From Bacteroidota bacterium (GTDB taxonomy: Bacteria > Bacteroidota > Bacteroidia > AKYH767-A > 2013-40CM-41-45), in the NCBI GenBank assembly GCA_016721305.1, contig JADKIH010000003.1, positions 124,001-188,000 of the forward strand: 64,000 nt of DNA, read 5' to 3'. Below the pieces are notes generated by a model, which searched no databases, had not been told where the DNA came from, and was given only the letters and a program-made list of their open reading frames with translations. Each line of letters begins with the position of its first letter. Within the stretch, counting starts at the first letter, position 1. Positions 8,551-18,413 of this stretch are shown in pieces. The translations under genes were made by a program, and so were the position numbers.

Positions 8551-9054
8551 ATGGAAACAAAAGTAAAAATAACTACAACGTTCAATTGTTCCCTGGAACG
8601 AGCTTTCAAAACACCTCTTCTCTGCGATGTTTCAAAAATTCATACCGGCTATGGCCTAATGCCACGAGTAACTCATTGCACCGACGATGAGAACTGGGGA
8701 AAAGTCGGATCAAATAAAAAAGTCTTTGCGGCCAAATCATTGACACAAAAAGGCGGCTTTGTTTCGGTCGACACGATTCTTGAACGAAAAGAAAACGATT
8801 ACTGGAAGTTTGAAGTCAGCGATTTTCAGTCGTGGATGCTGGGGTTTTCGCGATTCACTGCAGTATGGAAAACAACAGAGATCGAGAAGAACAAAATACT
8901 GATTGAATACACGTATACTTTGCATTCCGATATTGCGATTTTTTATCCGTTAAATTTGCTATTTGCAAACACCTTTTGGAAAACCTATATGAAACATGTG
9001 TTAGAGAATGTGAAACGTTTGGCGTACGCTGAAGAACCATACATGTATTCATAA
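8551..9054 (+). CDS. SRPBCC-fold protein (polyketide cyclase/START-like), function unknown
   Basis: 167 residues, cytosolic, no signal peptide. 'KVKITTTFNCSLERAFKTPLLCDVSKIHTGYG' is the typical opening beta strand and helix of SRPBCC ligand-binding proteins, with 'VDTILERKENDYWKFEVSDF' in the middle and a long C-terminal helix 'NTFWKTYMKHVLENVKRLA'. Close relatives in Bacteroidota are annotated only as SRPBCC family. The ligand cannot be inferred. Stands alone between repeat sequence and a broken gene. Confidence 0.7.
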   Translation: METKVKITTTFNCSLERAFKTPLLCDVSKIHTGYGLMPRVTHCTDDENWGKVGSNKKVFAAKSLTQKGGFVSVDTILERKENDYWKFEVSDFQSWMLGFSRFTAVWKTTEIEKNKILIEYTYTLHSDIAIFYPLNLLFANTFWKTYMKHVLENVKRLAYAEEPYMYS

Positions 9055-9117
9055 TTAATTCTTACATTGTGAATACAACCAAATTTTCAAGCGTAAGCAA
9101 AAACGGTATCGGTATTT

Positions 9118-9499
9118 ATGGCAATGACCTATATACAATTTGACGAACCTATAAATCCTATTGAAGCATCAAAGGAAGGCGCAGTAAAACGTACGTTAAA
9201 AAAGGTATTTATCGGTATAATAGAAAAGGTAATTCCAAAAGCAAACCCCGATTTTGAAGTAAAATTGCATCCGTAGTACGTTGGATGTTGGAACTTGAAC
9301 GGAAACGGGAATTCCTCAAAGAGAAATTGGAATAGATAAAGAAGGGGAAGTAATAATGATAATGCCATTCAAGAACAACTACGGTTATTGGACGGATAAT
9401 AATTTACTACTGAATGATTTTATAACTCGCTTTAATGCTGCCGAGATCAGCAGCGAAACTTTTGAGAGGCTTTGGAATGCAATAGATAAAAATGTGTAA
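9118..9499 (+). pseudogene. Broken small gene, family not recognised (two frameshifts)
   Basis: ATG at 9118 opens 52 codons (MAMTYIQFDEPINPIEA..., ends KLHP) and stops at 9274-9276. Sequence continues in frame +2 from about 9276 (RWMLELER), then in frame +1 from about 9308 (GIPQREIGIDKEGEV, PFKNNYGYWTDNNLLL, FERLWNAIDKNV) to TAA at 9497-9499. Joined, the three pieces give a coherent acidic protein of ~125 residues with a W-x-L-E...REIG-D...NYG-W-D pattern. The joins are one-base shifts, so either the gene is decayed or the assembly has indels here. A minus-strand frame over it is a shadow. Confidence 0.55.
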
Positions 9500-9564
9500 G
9501 AATAGAACACATGGCTAGTAGGAATCTTAAGTGACAGGACTTTCGTTCTCGCCTTAGGTTCGGC

Positions 9565-9735
9565 GGAATGTTAAGCGGAAATTAGCTTCATAGTCACAAA
9601 TTAGGCAGATCGTCAAGCGTCATTCTTGTCAGAAATTAAGAATGCGCAGCGTGGTAAATGCTAATAGGTAGATTATCACTGATGGGTTTCGTAATCTAAT
9701 GTGAGTCGGTAAATCTGATTAACATTGCGCCGAGA
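9565..9735. repeat. Diverged repeat copy A (partner at 10680-10850)
   Basis: Shares, in the same order as copy B, 'cggaaatta(g/a)cttcata', 'cgtcaagcg(t/g)cattc', 'gaaattaag/gaaattagcg', 'gtggta(a/t)atgcta' and '(g)attaacattgcgcc' against 'gttaaacattgcgcc'. The two copies lie in direct orientation on either side of the epimerase-like gene 9813-10561. No open frame inside. Confidence 0.5.
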
Positions 9736-9812
9736 TAGAGTACGCAGAATTCTATAGAAGTTATTCTGATTGCATATAAGTAATAAGTACCCGCGCTACG
9801 CATATTTCCAAT

Positions 9813-10561
9813 TTATAAATGAAATTCTCTCGGGTCCGGAAATTTGAAAACAAAATCCAATTCCGCAATCAGTTTAGCAGACGAAATTGTTTTTCCTCTT
9901 AACACGCTCATCCCTGAAGAATCAATATTGTTTTGAGCATTTATTACTTCGGCCTTCGTTGGATGAATTGGGGCTACCACATTGTATAACTTCGACATTA
10001 ATTGTCGCTCCATCATTTTTTCAAGCACCCTACAAATATCTGCGTAATGAATGTGGTTGACAGCAAAATCTAAATCGCCTACGTTATAATTTCTTAAAAG
10101 TCTATCATCGCCCATCAATCCTGCCAATCTTAAAATATTTACTTGTGGATATTTTTGTTTTATCCTTCTCTCGACCGTAAGATCGTCGGAGAGACATCCG
10201 CTTCCAAATACTCCTTTTCAATATTTGGATAAACTCCTGTTGAGCTCGTGTAAAATAACTGACCTTTAAAATCACCTATAAATGAAAATAAATTATCCAG
10301 TCTATTATCTACTGAAGACTTCTCGGAAAATGGAATAGTGATAATGACTACGTCTAAGCTTGTAAGAACATCCCACTGCACGATATCCTTTATTATTATT
10401 TCATCAGAAAAATCTACAATCGTTGGCTTAAACCCCTTTACTGTCAATTTTTCAACTTTTCCCTGAGTAGATGTTGTTGAAAAAACTTCATACTGACCGG
10501 AAATCTTTTCAGCAATTCGATAGCCAAGCCAGCCACAACCGATGATACCCACTTTTTTCAT
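9813..10561 (-). pseudogene. NAD(P)-binding epimerase-like (YeeZ-type extended SDR), frameshifted
   Basis: The N-terminal part (10561 to about 10190) has the dinucleotide-binding motif GIIGCGWLG (GxGxxG) at residues 5-13, 'VVIITIPFSE' and 'LFYTSSTGVYP' with the SDR Ser and Tyr. It then runs out of frame. A one-base shift near 10186-10192 restores DDLTVERRIKQKYPQVNILRLAGLMG, and the frame continues to 9813 (ends PDPREFHL). Together they give ~249 residues, the normal size of YeeZ-like nucleoside-diphosphate-sugar epimerase homologues. Either a recent pseudogene or a sequencing indel. Flanked by direct repeats A and B. Confidence 0.7.
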
Positions 10562-10679
10562 TATTTACTTTTTAAGGAAAATCAATTCAACGAAATTAGA
10601 AAATAAATGGGTGGCATTAAAATATTCTTCAAGCATATACGCCGGATTTCACTTTGCCTTCCATGATGCAACGCAGCCC

Positions 10680-10850
10680 AATGTTGATCGGAAATTAACT
10701 TCATAATTTGAAATTTGGTACGTCATCAAGCGGCATTCCTGCCGGAAATTAGCGAGCCTCTTTGTGGTATATGCTAGGTCCTGCGGAATGACGCTTGAAT
10801 GTTTACCTAGCGAAAGTTAGTGGGCAAATACGTTAAACATTGCGCCTACC
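10680..10850. repeat. Diverged repeat copy B (partner at 9565-9735)
   Basis: See copy A. The segment 10562-10978 has no gene apart from this repeat; near 10921-10945 it also carries a short imperfect palindrome (ggctaaacgttagc). Confidence 0.45.
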
Positions 10851-10978
10851 AGTGATGCCTCTAATTCCCGCTTGCTTCCTCGCAAAGAAAATTCTATCTT
10901 CGATTGAAGAGAACGGGGTGTCCGTCAGGAAGGCTAAACGTTAGCTGAAATATTTGAAAACGCATGAACAATTGACAA

Positions 10979-11611
10979 ATGAGAATTTTACAAACATTAG
11001 TTTTCGTTTTTATTTTTTCCCAAGCGTTTTCTCAGACATGTGAGAAGTATAATCGAAAACTTTTCCATATACTACCAGACTCTATTCCTGACTCTATTAA
11101 TTGCAAAGACATTTATGGAAACAAACAGGGCTGGTGGATTTACTACACTGTTCAATACAATCCTGCCGACAAACCGGACGAGCTGGAAAAAGGAGATTTC
11201 GTTCAAGACTATGTGTATGGACAATATAGAGATGATATAAAAATTGGCGAATGGCGGACAATTGAAAATGTTCATCAAATCTATGAACGTCGACTAGATA
11301 CTTACTATTACAGCAGTGACACAAATCTAATAATGTCACGCTTTTTGAACGGGGGATCGAATGAATCAATGCTTTACTACAATTCGGACAGCTCTATAAT
11401 TAAATACACCAACGTCTATGATAAAGGACTTAAAGATATTTGTATTGAGTGCAACAAAAACAATACCCCGAGTTCAACAAATTGTACAATGACCTATAGG
11501 AAAAAACTAATTAAAACTTTTCCTTACAACCAATTTGAAATCGAGCTCGACAAATCCTATTTTATGTATGGCCGGGAGAAAGCAATAATTGACAAAGCTT
11601 ATGATAAGTAG
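10979..11611 (+). CDS. Exported hypothetical protein with MORN-like segments
   Basis: 210 residues with a clear signal peptide (1-18, ends AFSQ). The segments 'NKQGWWIYYTV' and 'YRDDIKIGEWRTIE' resemble the G-x-W-x-x-Y unit of MORN-like / YwqK-type repeats common in exported Bacteroidota proteins. 'YYNSDSSIIKYTNVYDKG' may be a third unit. Four Cys lie in the mature part (C40, C150, C153, C163 approx). No catalytic motif seen. Function unknown. Confidence 0.6.
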   Translation: MRILQTLVFVFIFSQAFSQTCEKYNRKLFHILPDSIPDSINCKDIYGNKQGWWIYYTVQYNPADKPDELEKGDFVQDYVYGQYRDDIKIGEWRTIENVHQIYERRLDTYYYSSDTNLIMSRFLNGGSNESMLYYNSDSSIIKYTNVYDKGLKDICIECNKNNTPSSTNCTMTYRKKLIKTFPYNQFEIELDKSYFMYGREKAIIDKAYDK

Positions 11612-11698
11612 CCTAGATAGTATTATTGCCAGCTTCCGAAACATCGGTACCTAATTTGCAAACTAATCTCAAACAACAAAACCACGATTGATAAATTC

Positions 11699-12465
11699 AT
11701 GAACGTCCCAAGCCCTCTACAAATTTTAATGGACCCCGCATCCATCATCGTGATAAGTATTTTCGCAGTTCTTATGATTGCGGAAGAGTTATTTCCCGGA
11801 AGACCTTTACCGAAAATAAAATACTGGAAAATTAAAGGAATATTATCTTTTGTGATTTACTTTTTCCTGTCTACTTATTTTCCGATGTTTTGGAATGATA
11901 CACTTTCACAATACCAACTTTTTAATCTCTCGTTCCTTGGCGATTTAGGAGGGGCTATTGTCGCACTTCTGATTTATGAATTTGGAGTATACATTTGGCA
12001 TCGTTCAATGCATAAGAGCGATGTATTGTGGCGCATTTTTCATCAAATGCATCACAGTGCGGAACGTGTAGATACTTATGGTGCCTTCTTTTTTAGTCCA
12101 ATGGATATGATCGGTTTCACATTCTTAACAAGTTGGCACTGGTTGTTGCAGGCGGGTTTACTGTTCAAGCAACAATTTATGCAATTTACGGAATGGACAT
12201 TTCTTGCCGTTATCCAGCATGCAAATATTAAAACTCCACAATGGATGGGATACATTTTCAAAGACCCGAATCGCACTCTGTTCATCATGAAAAAGGTGTT
12301 CATGCATTCAACTATTCTGACCTTCCTATCTTTGATATTCTTCTCGGCACTTTCAATAACCCAAAAGAATTTGCAGCCGAAACCGGCTTCTATACAGGAG
12401 CTTCCAATCGAATCGGCGACATGATCGTATTCAAAGATATTAATCGTGGCGTAGAAACACGTTAA
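11699..12465 (+). pseudogene. Sterol desaturase / fatty acid hydroxylase family protein, frameshifted
   Basis: The N-terminal 185 residues contain four hydrophobic segments and two of the three diiron His boxes, HRSMH (HxxxH) and HQMHH (HxxHH). Near 12255-12260 the frame is lost: the ORF runs on as nonsense, while the next frame gives QRPESHSVHHEKGVHAFNYSDLP with the third box HSVHH. It continues to a proper end at 12465 (DMIVFKDINRGVETR). Restoring one base gives a ~255-residue membrane enzyme of normal length. Members hydroxylate or desaturate lipids using a diiron centre. One missing C at TTTTC-AAAG would explain the break. Confidence 0.8.
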
Positions 12466-12725
12466 GGAAATAAATTAATCTGCCATAAACACATTTGTAA
12501 CTTAACAGCGCTTCATGCTCCGAAAATGTTTTTATTCTTGTAGAATGCAAGCTCCATTGGATAAATATCTGCTCTCAAAAACAGACTAATTAAAAAACAC
12601 AAATTGATATTCGTCAATTCTTAGATACCGCTAAAGTGTCTTTGCGCGAAAATAAATCATAAAGCTAATACATCAGCCATCTTCCCGTTGAATGCTTCAA
12701 CTTCGAATTTCTAAAATGTACGTCA
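12466..12725. other. Intergenic, no feature recognised
   Basis: 260 bp of AT-rich sequence; no repeat word, hairpin or open frame that I can support. Confidence 0.4.
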
Positions 12726-13075
12726 ATGAATAGATTGATTCTCCTCCTGCTTATTAATATACCTCTTTTCGCCATCTCTCAAGACACAATCCAAAAATCT
12801 GACTATCTACGTAAAGGGGACTTCGTTTATTACAATGATCACCTATTTACCGGCACAGCAATCAAAAAAGCAGAGTCCGGCCAAATTGTAGCTGAAGAAC
12901 ATTTTACTAATGGACTTGCCAATGGGATTTGGAAAGAATGGTACATAAGTGGAGAAAAGAAATTTGAAGGTGCTTTCGTGAATGGGAAAATGAAGGGGTT
13001 TGGATTCAATGGAACAAAGATGGAAGTGTGCAGCGGAAGCTTGTGTTTAAAGACGGGCAACTCGTAAGTGAATAG
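12726..13075 (+). pseudogene. Exported MORN-like (YwqK-type) small protein, frameshifted at G4
   Basis: Signal peptide 1-18 (ends AISQ). Then 'DFVYYNDHLFTGTAIKK', 'EEHFTNGLANGIWKEWYISGEKKFEGAFVNGKMKG', which are G-x-W-x-x-W/Y antitoxin-YwqK/MORN-like repeats. After 'KMKG' the read frame becomes implausible (cysteine-rich). One base added in the GGGG run at 12995-12998 gives VWIQWNKDGSVQRKLVFKDG followed by QLVSE and TAG at 13073-13075, which continues the repeat pattern. The normal product is ~116 residues; function unknown. Confidence 0.65.
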
Positions 13076-13130
13076 TATACTTCCTATCCGGCATAATTGT
13101 TAACCTTCACCAGCTTTGAGAACTCCCTTT

Positions 13131-13171
13131 TTTCACCACAAGAACACGAGGGGCACAAGATTACACGAGGC
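13131..13171. repeat. Half CCACGAG-family element
   Basis: tttcaccacaagaacacgag then gggcacaagattacacgagg: one arm only, without the returning inverted arm. Confidence 0.65.
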
Positions 13172-13248
13172 TCTCCTTCAATAGCCCCAATATCCTGTAG
13201 AGGAGTACGAGAGTGTAAAGCTACATGCTGATTAGAATCACAAATGCT

Positions 13249-14981
13249 TTATCGATACACTACAACTCGTGCCATTTCAACACTTACTGAATTCGATATT
13301 TTAAGGAAATAAATCCCGCTTTGTATTTCTTCGAGGGATAGTGAAATATTTCCCTTTTGATTTTTCCACTCCTTCACAAATTGGCCTTGTGCATTCAACA
13401 AAGTAAGATTGTATACTGAGTGTTCGTCGTTCAGCTCGAGGGTAACTTTGTCTTGTGTAGGATTTGGGTAGAGAAGGTATTCGTGCTCGATATAAAAATC
13501 TTGTATGCCTACGCTAGGATTGTTGAGCGACTCTAATTTAGCAACAAAAGGCTCCGTTGTATATATGGTTGAATTACTTGCTGTAACGCCATCCATCGTA
13601 TAAGTTTGTTTAAAGAAAGTGCCTCCTAAAAATAATATGCCTTGCTTCGAAATATCAATATCCGCTTCTGTATCTCCGTAGCCAACGTGATCGGCTTCGC
13701 CAAAAGTTTTTTGCCAGATGATATGGCCATTCGGATCATACTTTAATAACAAAGTAGCGCTGTTTGGAAGATTGTATTTCATTATTGTGTCAATCAACAA
13801 GGTATCGCCGCGGCCAAATGCAGAAACAAAAATATTATCCTGCTTATCCGTTTTTACAGATAGTCCAACTTCCTCCTTGGAGATTGAAATTGTTTGAAAC
13901 CATTGAAACGTACCAACACTATCAAATTTAATCAAGAAAAATCCGGAACCACTTGTACAATTAGGGTTACTGATTTGATCGCCGGGAAAAACATAACCAT
14001 CGATGTCTAGGTAAAAATCTGCAAATCGGCCGGTAATCAGCACGTTTTTTTGCAGATCGACAGCCACTCCTCTCACATAATCGGGGCTTAGCAATTCGCC
14101 GTGTTTGTCCAGATGACATTCCCATTAATATCCATTTTCGAAACATACACTTCAGTTGTTGGAGAGCCGTCGAAATTTGCCGGCAATAATGTTCCAATAG
14201 TCAAGTTTGATTCTCTGTATTCACCTGTAAAATAAATGTAGCCCTGTTTATCAGCGCAAATATCGTTGACGGTTTCGCTGAGAGAAGAGCCAAATACTTT
14301 TGTCCAAATTGCAGTTCCTGTGCTTGAATATTTCGTTATATAAATATCATCATCACCAACTGAGGAAAAAGTATTCGCGCCAAAATTAACATTCGCACTC
14401 CAGAAAATGCCACCCATATAGATATTATTATTTTCGTCAGTTGTGACCGTTCTGCCTTCGTCAGGTGCTGAGCCTCCAAAACTTTTAGCCCACAACACAT
14501 TTCCATTTGGATCCAATTTAAAAATAAAAGCATCGAACGCTCCTTGAGTTGGCGGTTTTGTAAGCACAATGCTTCCGACAACCATCGTTGGGCCATTGAA
14601 TTTTCCTACTACGATAATATTGTCTGCCTCGTCGATAGTAACACATGCGGCTATATCAGTGCTATCGCCACCAAATGTTTTTGTCCACAGAATATTCCCA
14701 ACCGAATCATACTTACTCACAAAAACATCCGAAAGCATATACTGGTTTATAATACCTCCTGATGGATTTACATTTTGAAAATATTGTCCGCCGCAGGAAA
14801 TTGAGTCGCTGAGAAAGTCGCCTACAAGAACGACGTTCGATCTGCTATCAGTAGCAACACTTCGTCCGTTATCATCCTTTGGACCTCCAATCGTTTGCGC
14901 CCATTGCCAGTTTGGAATTTGTGCATCGCTTACAAGGAAAAAGCCACATAGGAGAATTGCCAAAAGAAAGAAGTTTTTCAT
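13249..14981 (-). pseudogene. Secreted SBBP-type beta-propeller protein with T9SS sorting domain, frameshifted
   Basis: The N-terminal part (14981 to about 14095): signal peptide ending VSDAQ, then repeats of the form 'VFVSKYDSVGNILWTKTFGG', '...KLDPNGNVLWAKSFGG', '...KYSSTGTAIWTKVFGS', the SBBP propeller unit. The downstream part (14094 to 13249) continues the same repeats (KFDSVGTFQWFQT, KYDPNGHIIWQKTFGE) and ends with a type IX secretion signal: LLYPNPTQDKVTLELND ... GIYFLKISN. The two parts overlap at 14088-14094 in different frames, so one base is lost or gained at the join. The full protein would be ~576 residues, secreted and surface-attached. Confidence 0.8.
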
Positions 14982-15039
14982 CGGACGAGGATTTGACGTA
15001 AAAATAATATTATTTAGGAAAATACAAAGGGGGATTGAG

Positions 15040-15174
15040 GTTAGAGGGTTTAATGTTCAAGGTTTAAAGTTCAAGGTTTAAGGTTTAAGGAGTTTTTCAC
15101 CACGAGAACACGAGCGGCACAAGGAATCACAAGAAGGTCTCGTGATTCCTTGTGCCGCTCGTGTTCTTGTAAAC
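15040..15174. repeat. 'ttcaaggttta' word tract plus full CCACGAG palindrome
   Basis: 15040-15092 carries word repeats (ttcaaggtttaaag, ttcaaggtttaaggtttaagg). 15093-15174 is a near-perfect palindrome with arms 'caccacgagaacacgagcgg' and 'ccgctcgtgttcttg' around 'cacaaggaatcacaag/ctcgtgattccttgtg'. Predicted stem ~38 bp. Confidence 0.75.
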
Positions 15175-15323
15175 TCAAATATCGCCCACTCTCGCAGTAA
15201 ACTCATAATTCTACGGACTCAAAAGTTTGTATCAGGCAAATAATGATTAATTTTGACCACACATAGCATACACCATTCCCACAAAATCAGAATGTTGTTT
15301 CTCCAACTAAATACCCTTTCAAA

Positions 15324-16479
15324 ATGAAATCTCACTTCCTCCTACAAGACGATATTACCTTTCTCAACTTTGGTTCCTACGGTGCTTGTCCGAAAGAGAT
15401 TTTCGACGATTACATTCAATGGCAGTATATACTCGAGAAAGAACCCGTGCAGTTTATCGCCGTGAATGGTCCAACATATGTAAACAACTCCAGATTGGCT
15501 TTGGCAAAATTTATAAACTGCGATGCAGAAGATTTGATTTTTATTCCAAATCCAACATTCGGAGGAAACATCATAGCAAAAACATCGGCGGAAAAAGGGC
15601 GATGAAGTCCTGAGTACCGATCTGGAATATGGCGCCATGGACCGTACTTGGAAATACTACTGCAAACAAATCGGCGCGTCCTACATCCAGCAAAAAATAG
15701 ATCTGCCGATTACTTCGAAAGCATCGTTCATTGAAAATTTCTGGAAAGGCTACACAGATAAAACGAAAGTTGTTTTTATCAGCCATATCACCAGCAGCAC
15801 CGGTCTCATTTTTCCGGTGAAAGAAATTTGTGAAGAAGCGAAGAAAAGAGGATTGATTACCATCGTCGATGGAGCGCATGTACCCGGACATATTGACCTG
15901 GATCTTTCGACACTTCAAGCCGATTTCTTTGTCGGCGCTTGTCATAAATGGATGATGACACCGAAAGGTTCGTCGTTTCTGTTTACAAGGAAGGAATTTC
16001 AGAATCAGCTCGACCCGCTCGTTGTTTCGTGGGGATATGAAAGTGCGACTCCTTCCGGCTCACAATATTTCGATTATCATCAATTCAATGGTACACGCGA
16101 TTTTTCGGCCTACTTAACAATTCCGAAGTCCATTGAATTTATGCAGCGAAATAACTGGGCAACCGTTTCCGCGAAGTGCAAGCAGAACGTCCTGAATGCT
16201 GCTCCTGAATTTTATAAAGTTCTCGGCACACAACCGCTTGCTCCGCTGACAAATGAATTCTACGGACAGATGTGCAGCGCCGAAGTTTACACGACAAAGC
16301 CCGAGCAATTACAAAAACATTTATTCAAGCAGTATAAAATTGAAATTCCGGTGATGCGACTTCGCGAAAAAAGCTTTTTGAGATTTTCTTTTCAGGCGTT
16401 TAATACCATGGAGGAATTAGCGTATTTGATGGAGAGTTTGGAGAGAATTAAGAAGGAAACAGATTTAATCCAATACTAA
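15324..16479 (+). pseudogene. Class V PLP-dependent aminotransferase / isopenicillin-N-epimerase-like, frameshifted
   Basis: The first part (15324 to about 15595) is the N-terminal small domain, starting 'DDITFLNFGSYGACPKEI'. It stops after 'SAEKGR'. Reading the next frame gives KGDEVLSTDLEYGAMDRTWKYY and leads straight into the second part (15637-16479). That part has 'SHITSSTGLIFPV', 'VDGAHVPGHIDLDL' (PLP-binding Asp and His) and 'ACHKWMM' with the Schiff-base Lys. One extra base in the A5G3 run at 15592-15599 explains the split. The joined protein is ~384 residues, normal for this family. The substrate is unknown. Confidence 0.8.
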
Positions 16480-16483
16480 TAGT

Positions 16484-16567
16484 TTTTTCACCACGAGAAC
16501 ACGAGGGGCACAAGGAATCACGAGACCTTCTTGTGATTCCTTGTGCCACTTGAGTGCTCGTGGTAAA
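16484..16567. repeat. CCACGAG-family palindrome
   Basis: Begins 4 bp after the aminotransferase stop. Arms 'tcaccacgagaacacgaggg' and 'cacttgagtgctcgtggt', inner 'cacaaggaatcacgag' against 'cttgtgattccttgtg'. Could form a terminator-like hairpin. Confidence 0.75.
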
Positions 16568-16667
16568 CTTAATAAGCGCCTTTTACAACCAGCCCGCCAT
16601 TAAAGAACATTTTCCTATCTTAGATCTCCATCCTCATTAAAACGGAAACGTTTATAATCCCCAACAG

Positions 16668-17195
16668 ATGAGTTTTCAGAAATACCTGCCCTTTGAAAAA
16701 TTTGTAATCACCAGCAAACTATCTTATGAAGAAGTAATGAAACGTTTAACAGATAATTTGGAGCCAAAGAGAAAAGGGATTGGATCTTATTTTAACATAA
16801 AATCAAGTAAGCCTTATTTCGGAGTGTTGACAGAAAATAAATTCGAAATTCATCGGATTATTAATTACAGAAACTCCTTTCTCCCTCAGATCAAAGGTAC
16901 GGTCTCCTCCTACCTTGGCGAGACCGAAATTTCGATTTATATGAGACCTGCGAAGGTGGTGATTGGGTTTATGATATTTTGGTTAGGGATTGTTGGAGTT
17001 ATCTGCATGGCAATAATCATTAACCTTCTGCAACGTCTCAATGAAATAATGAATCACAAAATTACACCCGGAGCATTTATTCCATTCATTATGTTTGTTT
17101 TTGGCTATCTGCTGATTTACTTTGGGTTTAAAGTGGAGAGCAAAAAGTCAAAAGCTTTTTTAACTAATTTGTTTGAGGGTACGGTTAAGCGGTAG
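16668..17195 (+). CDS. Hypothetical membrane protein
   Basis: 175 residues; not recognised. The soluble N-terminal ~95 residues (KFVITSKLSYEEVMKRLTDNL...) look like a small alpha/beta domain. They are followed by two membrane helices at about 97-120 and 135-155 and a short basic tail. No neighbours that hint at function. Confidence 0.55.
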   Translation: MSFQKYLPFEKFVITSKLSYEEVMKRLTDNLEPKRKGIGSYFNIKSSKPYFGVLTENKFEIHRIINYRNSFLPQIKGTVSSYLGETEISIYMRPAKVVIGFMIFWLGIVGVICMAIIINLLQRLNEIMNHKITPGAFIPFIMFVFGYLLIYFGFKVESKKSKAFLTNLFEGTVKR

Positions 17196-17213
17196 CTGCT
17201 CGTTGTTAGTTGA

Positions 17214-17545
17214 GATTTTCACCACGAGACCACGAGGTTTGTGAGGATCACGAGATTCTTGTCGGGGGATTTGTTTCTTAGTTAAATTTTTCACCACGAG
17301 AACACGAGGTTTGTGAGGATCACGAGATTCCTGTGGTGGGATTTGTTTGTTAGTTAAGATTTTTACCACAAGAACACGAGGTTTGTGAGGATCACGAGAT
17401 TCTTGTGGTGGAATTAATTTGTTTTTAAATTTTTCACCACGAGAACACGAGGTTTGTGAGGATCACGAGAATCTTGTGATCCCTCGTGGCACTCGTGCTC
17501 TCGTGGTGGGAAAAAAAAACGAGCCGCGAGAGGATCACGAGGGGT
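17214..17545. repeat. Array of four ~70-74 bp CCACGAG units
   Basis: Units begin at about 17216, 17287, 17361 and 17431: each reads ttttcaccacgagaacacga (or a near variant), then ggtttgtgaggatcacgag, then attcttgtggtgg. Only the fourth has the long returning arm (cctcgtggcactcgtgctct to 17510). The spacing sequence (gatttgtttgttagtta) is also repeated, so this is a tandem array rather than independent insertions. A further degenerate copy runs to 17545. It follows the 16668 gene directly. Confidence 0.75.
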
Positions 17546-17731
17546 CTTTTAACGCCAGGTAAGCTGTAGAATTTAGAATGGAATCGCGGTCGACAAACCC
17601 TTTTTGCAATAACAAAGTCTTTTGCCTCACCTTTTCTAATCTCGTATATAAATACATTAGAATGAAATAAAAATCGCACCTTTACAACACCCGGAATATA
17701 TTTCATTCCGAAATTAAATATCAGACAAACT

Positions 17732-18295
17732 ATGTGGTGGAAATATTTGTTGGTTTTTCTGGGGTCGTTTTATTTGATGTAGTTCCTATTCCGTTTCCTC
17801 CGGCTTTTTCCATTATGGTTCCTTTGCAGATCATGTTTCACTTGAATACATGGCTGGTAATTATTATTGGCGTGGCTGGATCGATTCTTGGCAGATATGT
17901 GCTTACGCTTTACATCCCATACTTAGCCGATAAAGTATTCAAACCAAAAAAAAACAAAGAAATTCAATTTCTCGGCGATAAAATGAAAGAGAAGGGTTGG
18001 AAAAGTCAATTGATCATAATAGCTTATTCACTTTTACCATTACCGACAACTCCCCTATTTTTAGCAGGCGGAATGGCACGAATAAAACCAATTCAGATTA
18101 TCCGGCTTTTTTATCGGCAAATTTATTAGTGATTCTATCGCCGTTCATCTTGGGAAATTTGCATCCGATAATTATGAGGGCATGATGTCCGAAGCAATTT
18201 CCTGGAAATCGATTGCCAGTTTGGTTATCGGTGTCCTACTCATTGCGCCTTGCTTTTTATTGATTGGTTTTCGTTGCTGGAAAGAGGAAATTTAA
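17732..18295 (+). pseudogene. VTT/DedA-like (YqaA-type) small membrane protein, two frameshifts
   Basis: ATG at 17732 gives MWWKYLLVFLGSF. A shift at TTTT (17768-17771) joins it to FDVVPIPFPPAFSIMVPLQIM, a membrane hairpin, then GVAGSILGRYVLTL and 'SLLPLPTTPLFLAGGMARI', a Pro/Gly-rich motif like that of SNARE-associated/VTT membrane proteins. A second shift at T6 (18107-18112) joins this to FIGKFISDSIAVHLGKFASD and a final membrane helix, ending at 18295 (RCWKEEI). The joined protein is ~188 residues with about five membrane segments. Family assignment is moderate; the transport or lipid role is not determined. Confidence 0.55.
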
Positions 18296-18413
18296 GCTGA
18301 ATTTTAAAATTTGGAAGTGACCATCCGTTTCCAATTTAATTTTTTCGAAAATCTAATTGCATCCTTTCGGAAAAGGTGTACATTTCAATCAATAAACTCG
18401 AAAAATAACTTTC

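Noticed and set aside
9565..10850. Integron attC-like sites (gttaaac, ggctaaacgttagc near repeat B)
   Set aside because: No consistent paired core sites, genes on both strands between them, and no integrase. The match to GTTRRRY is expected by chance.
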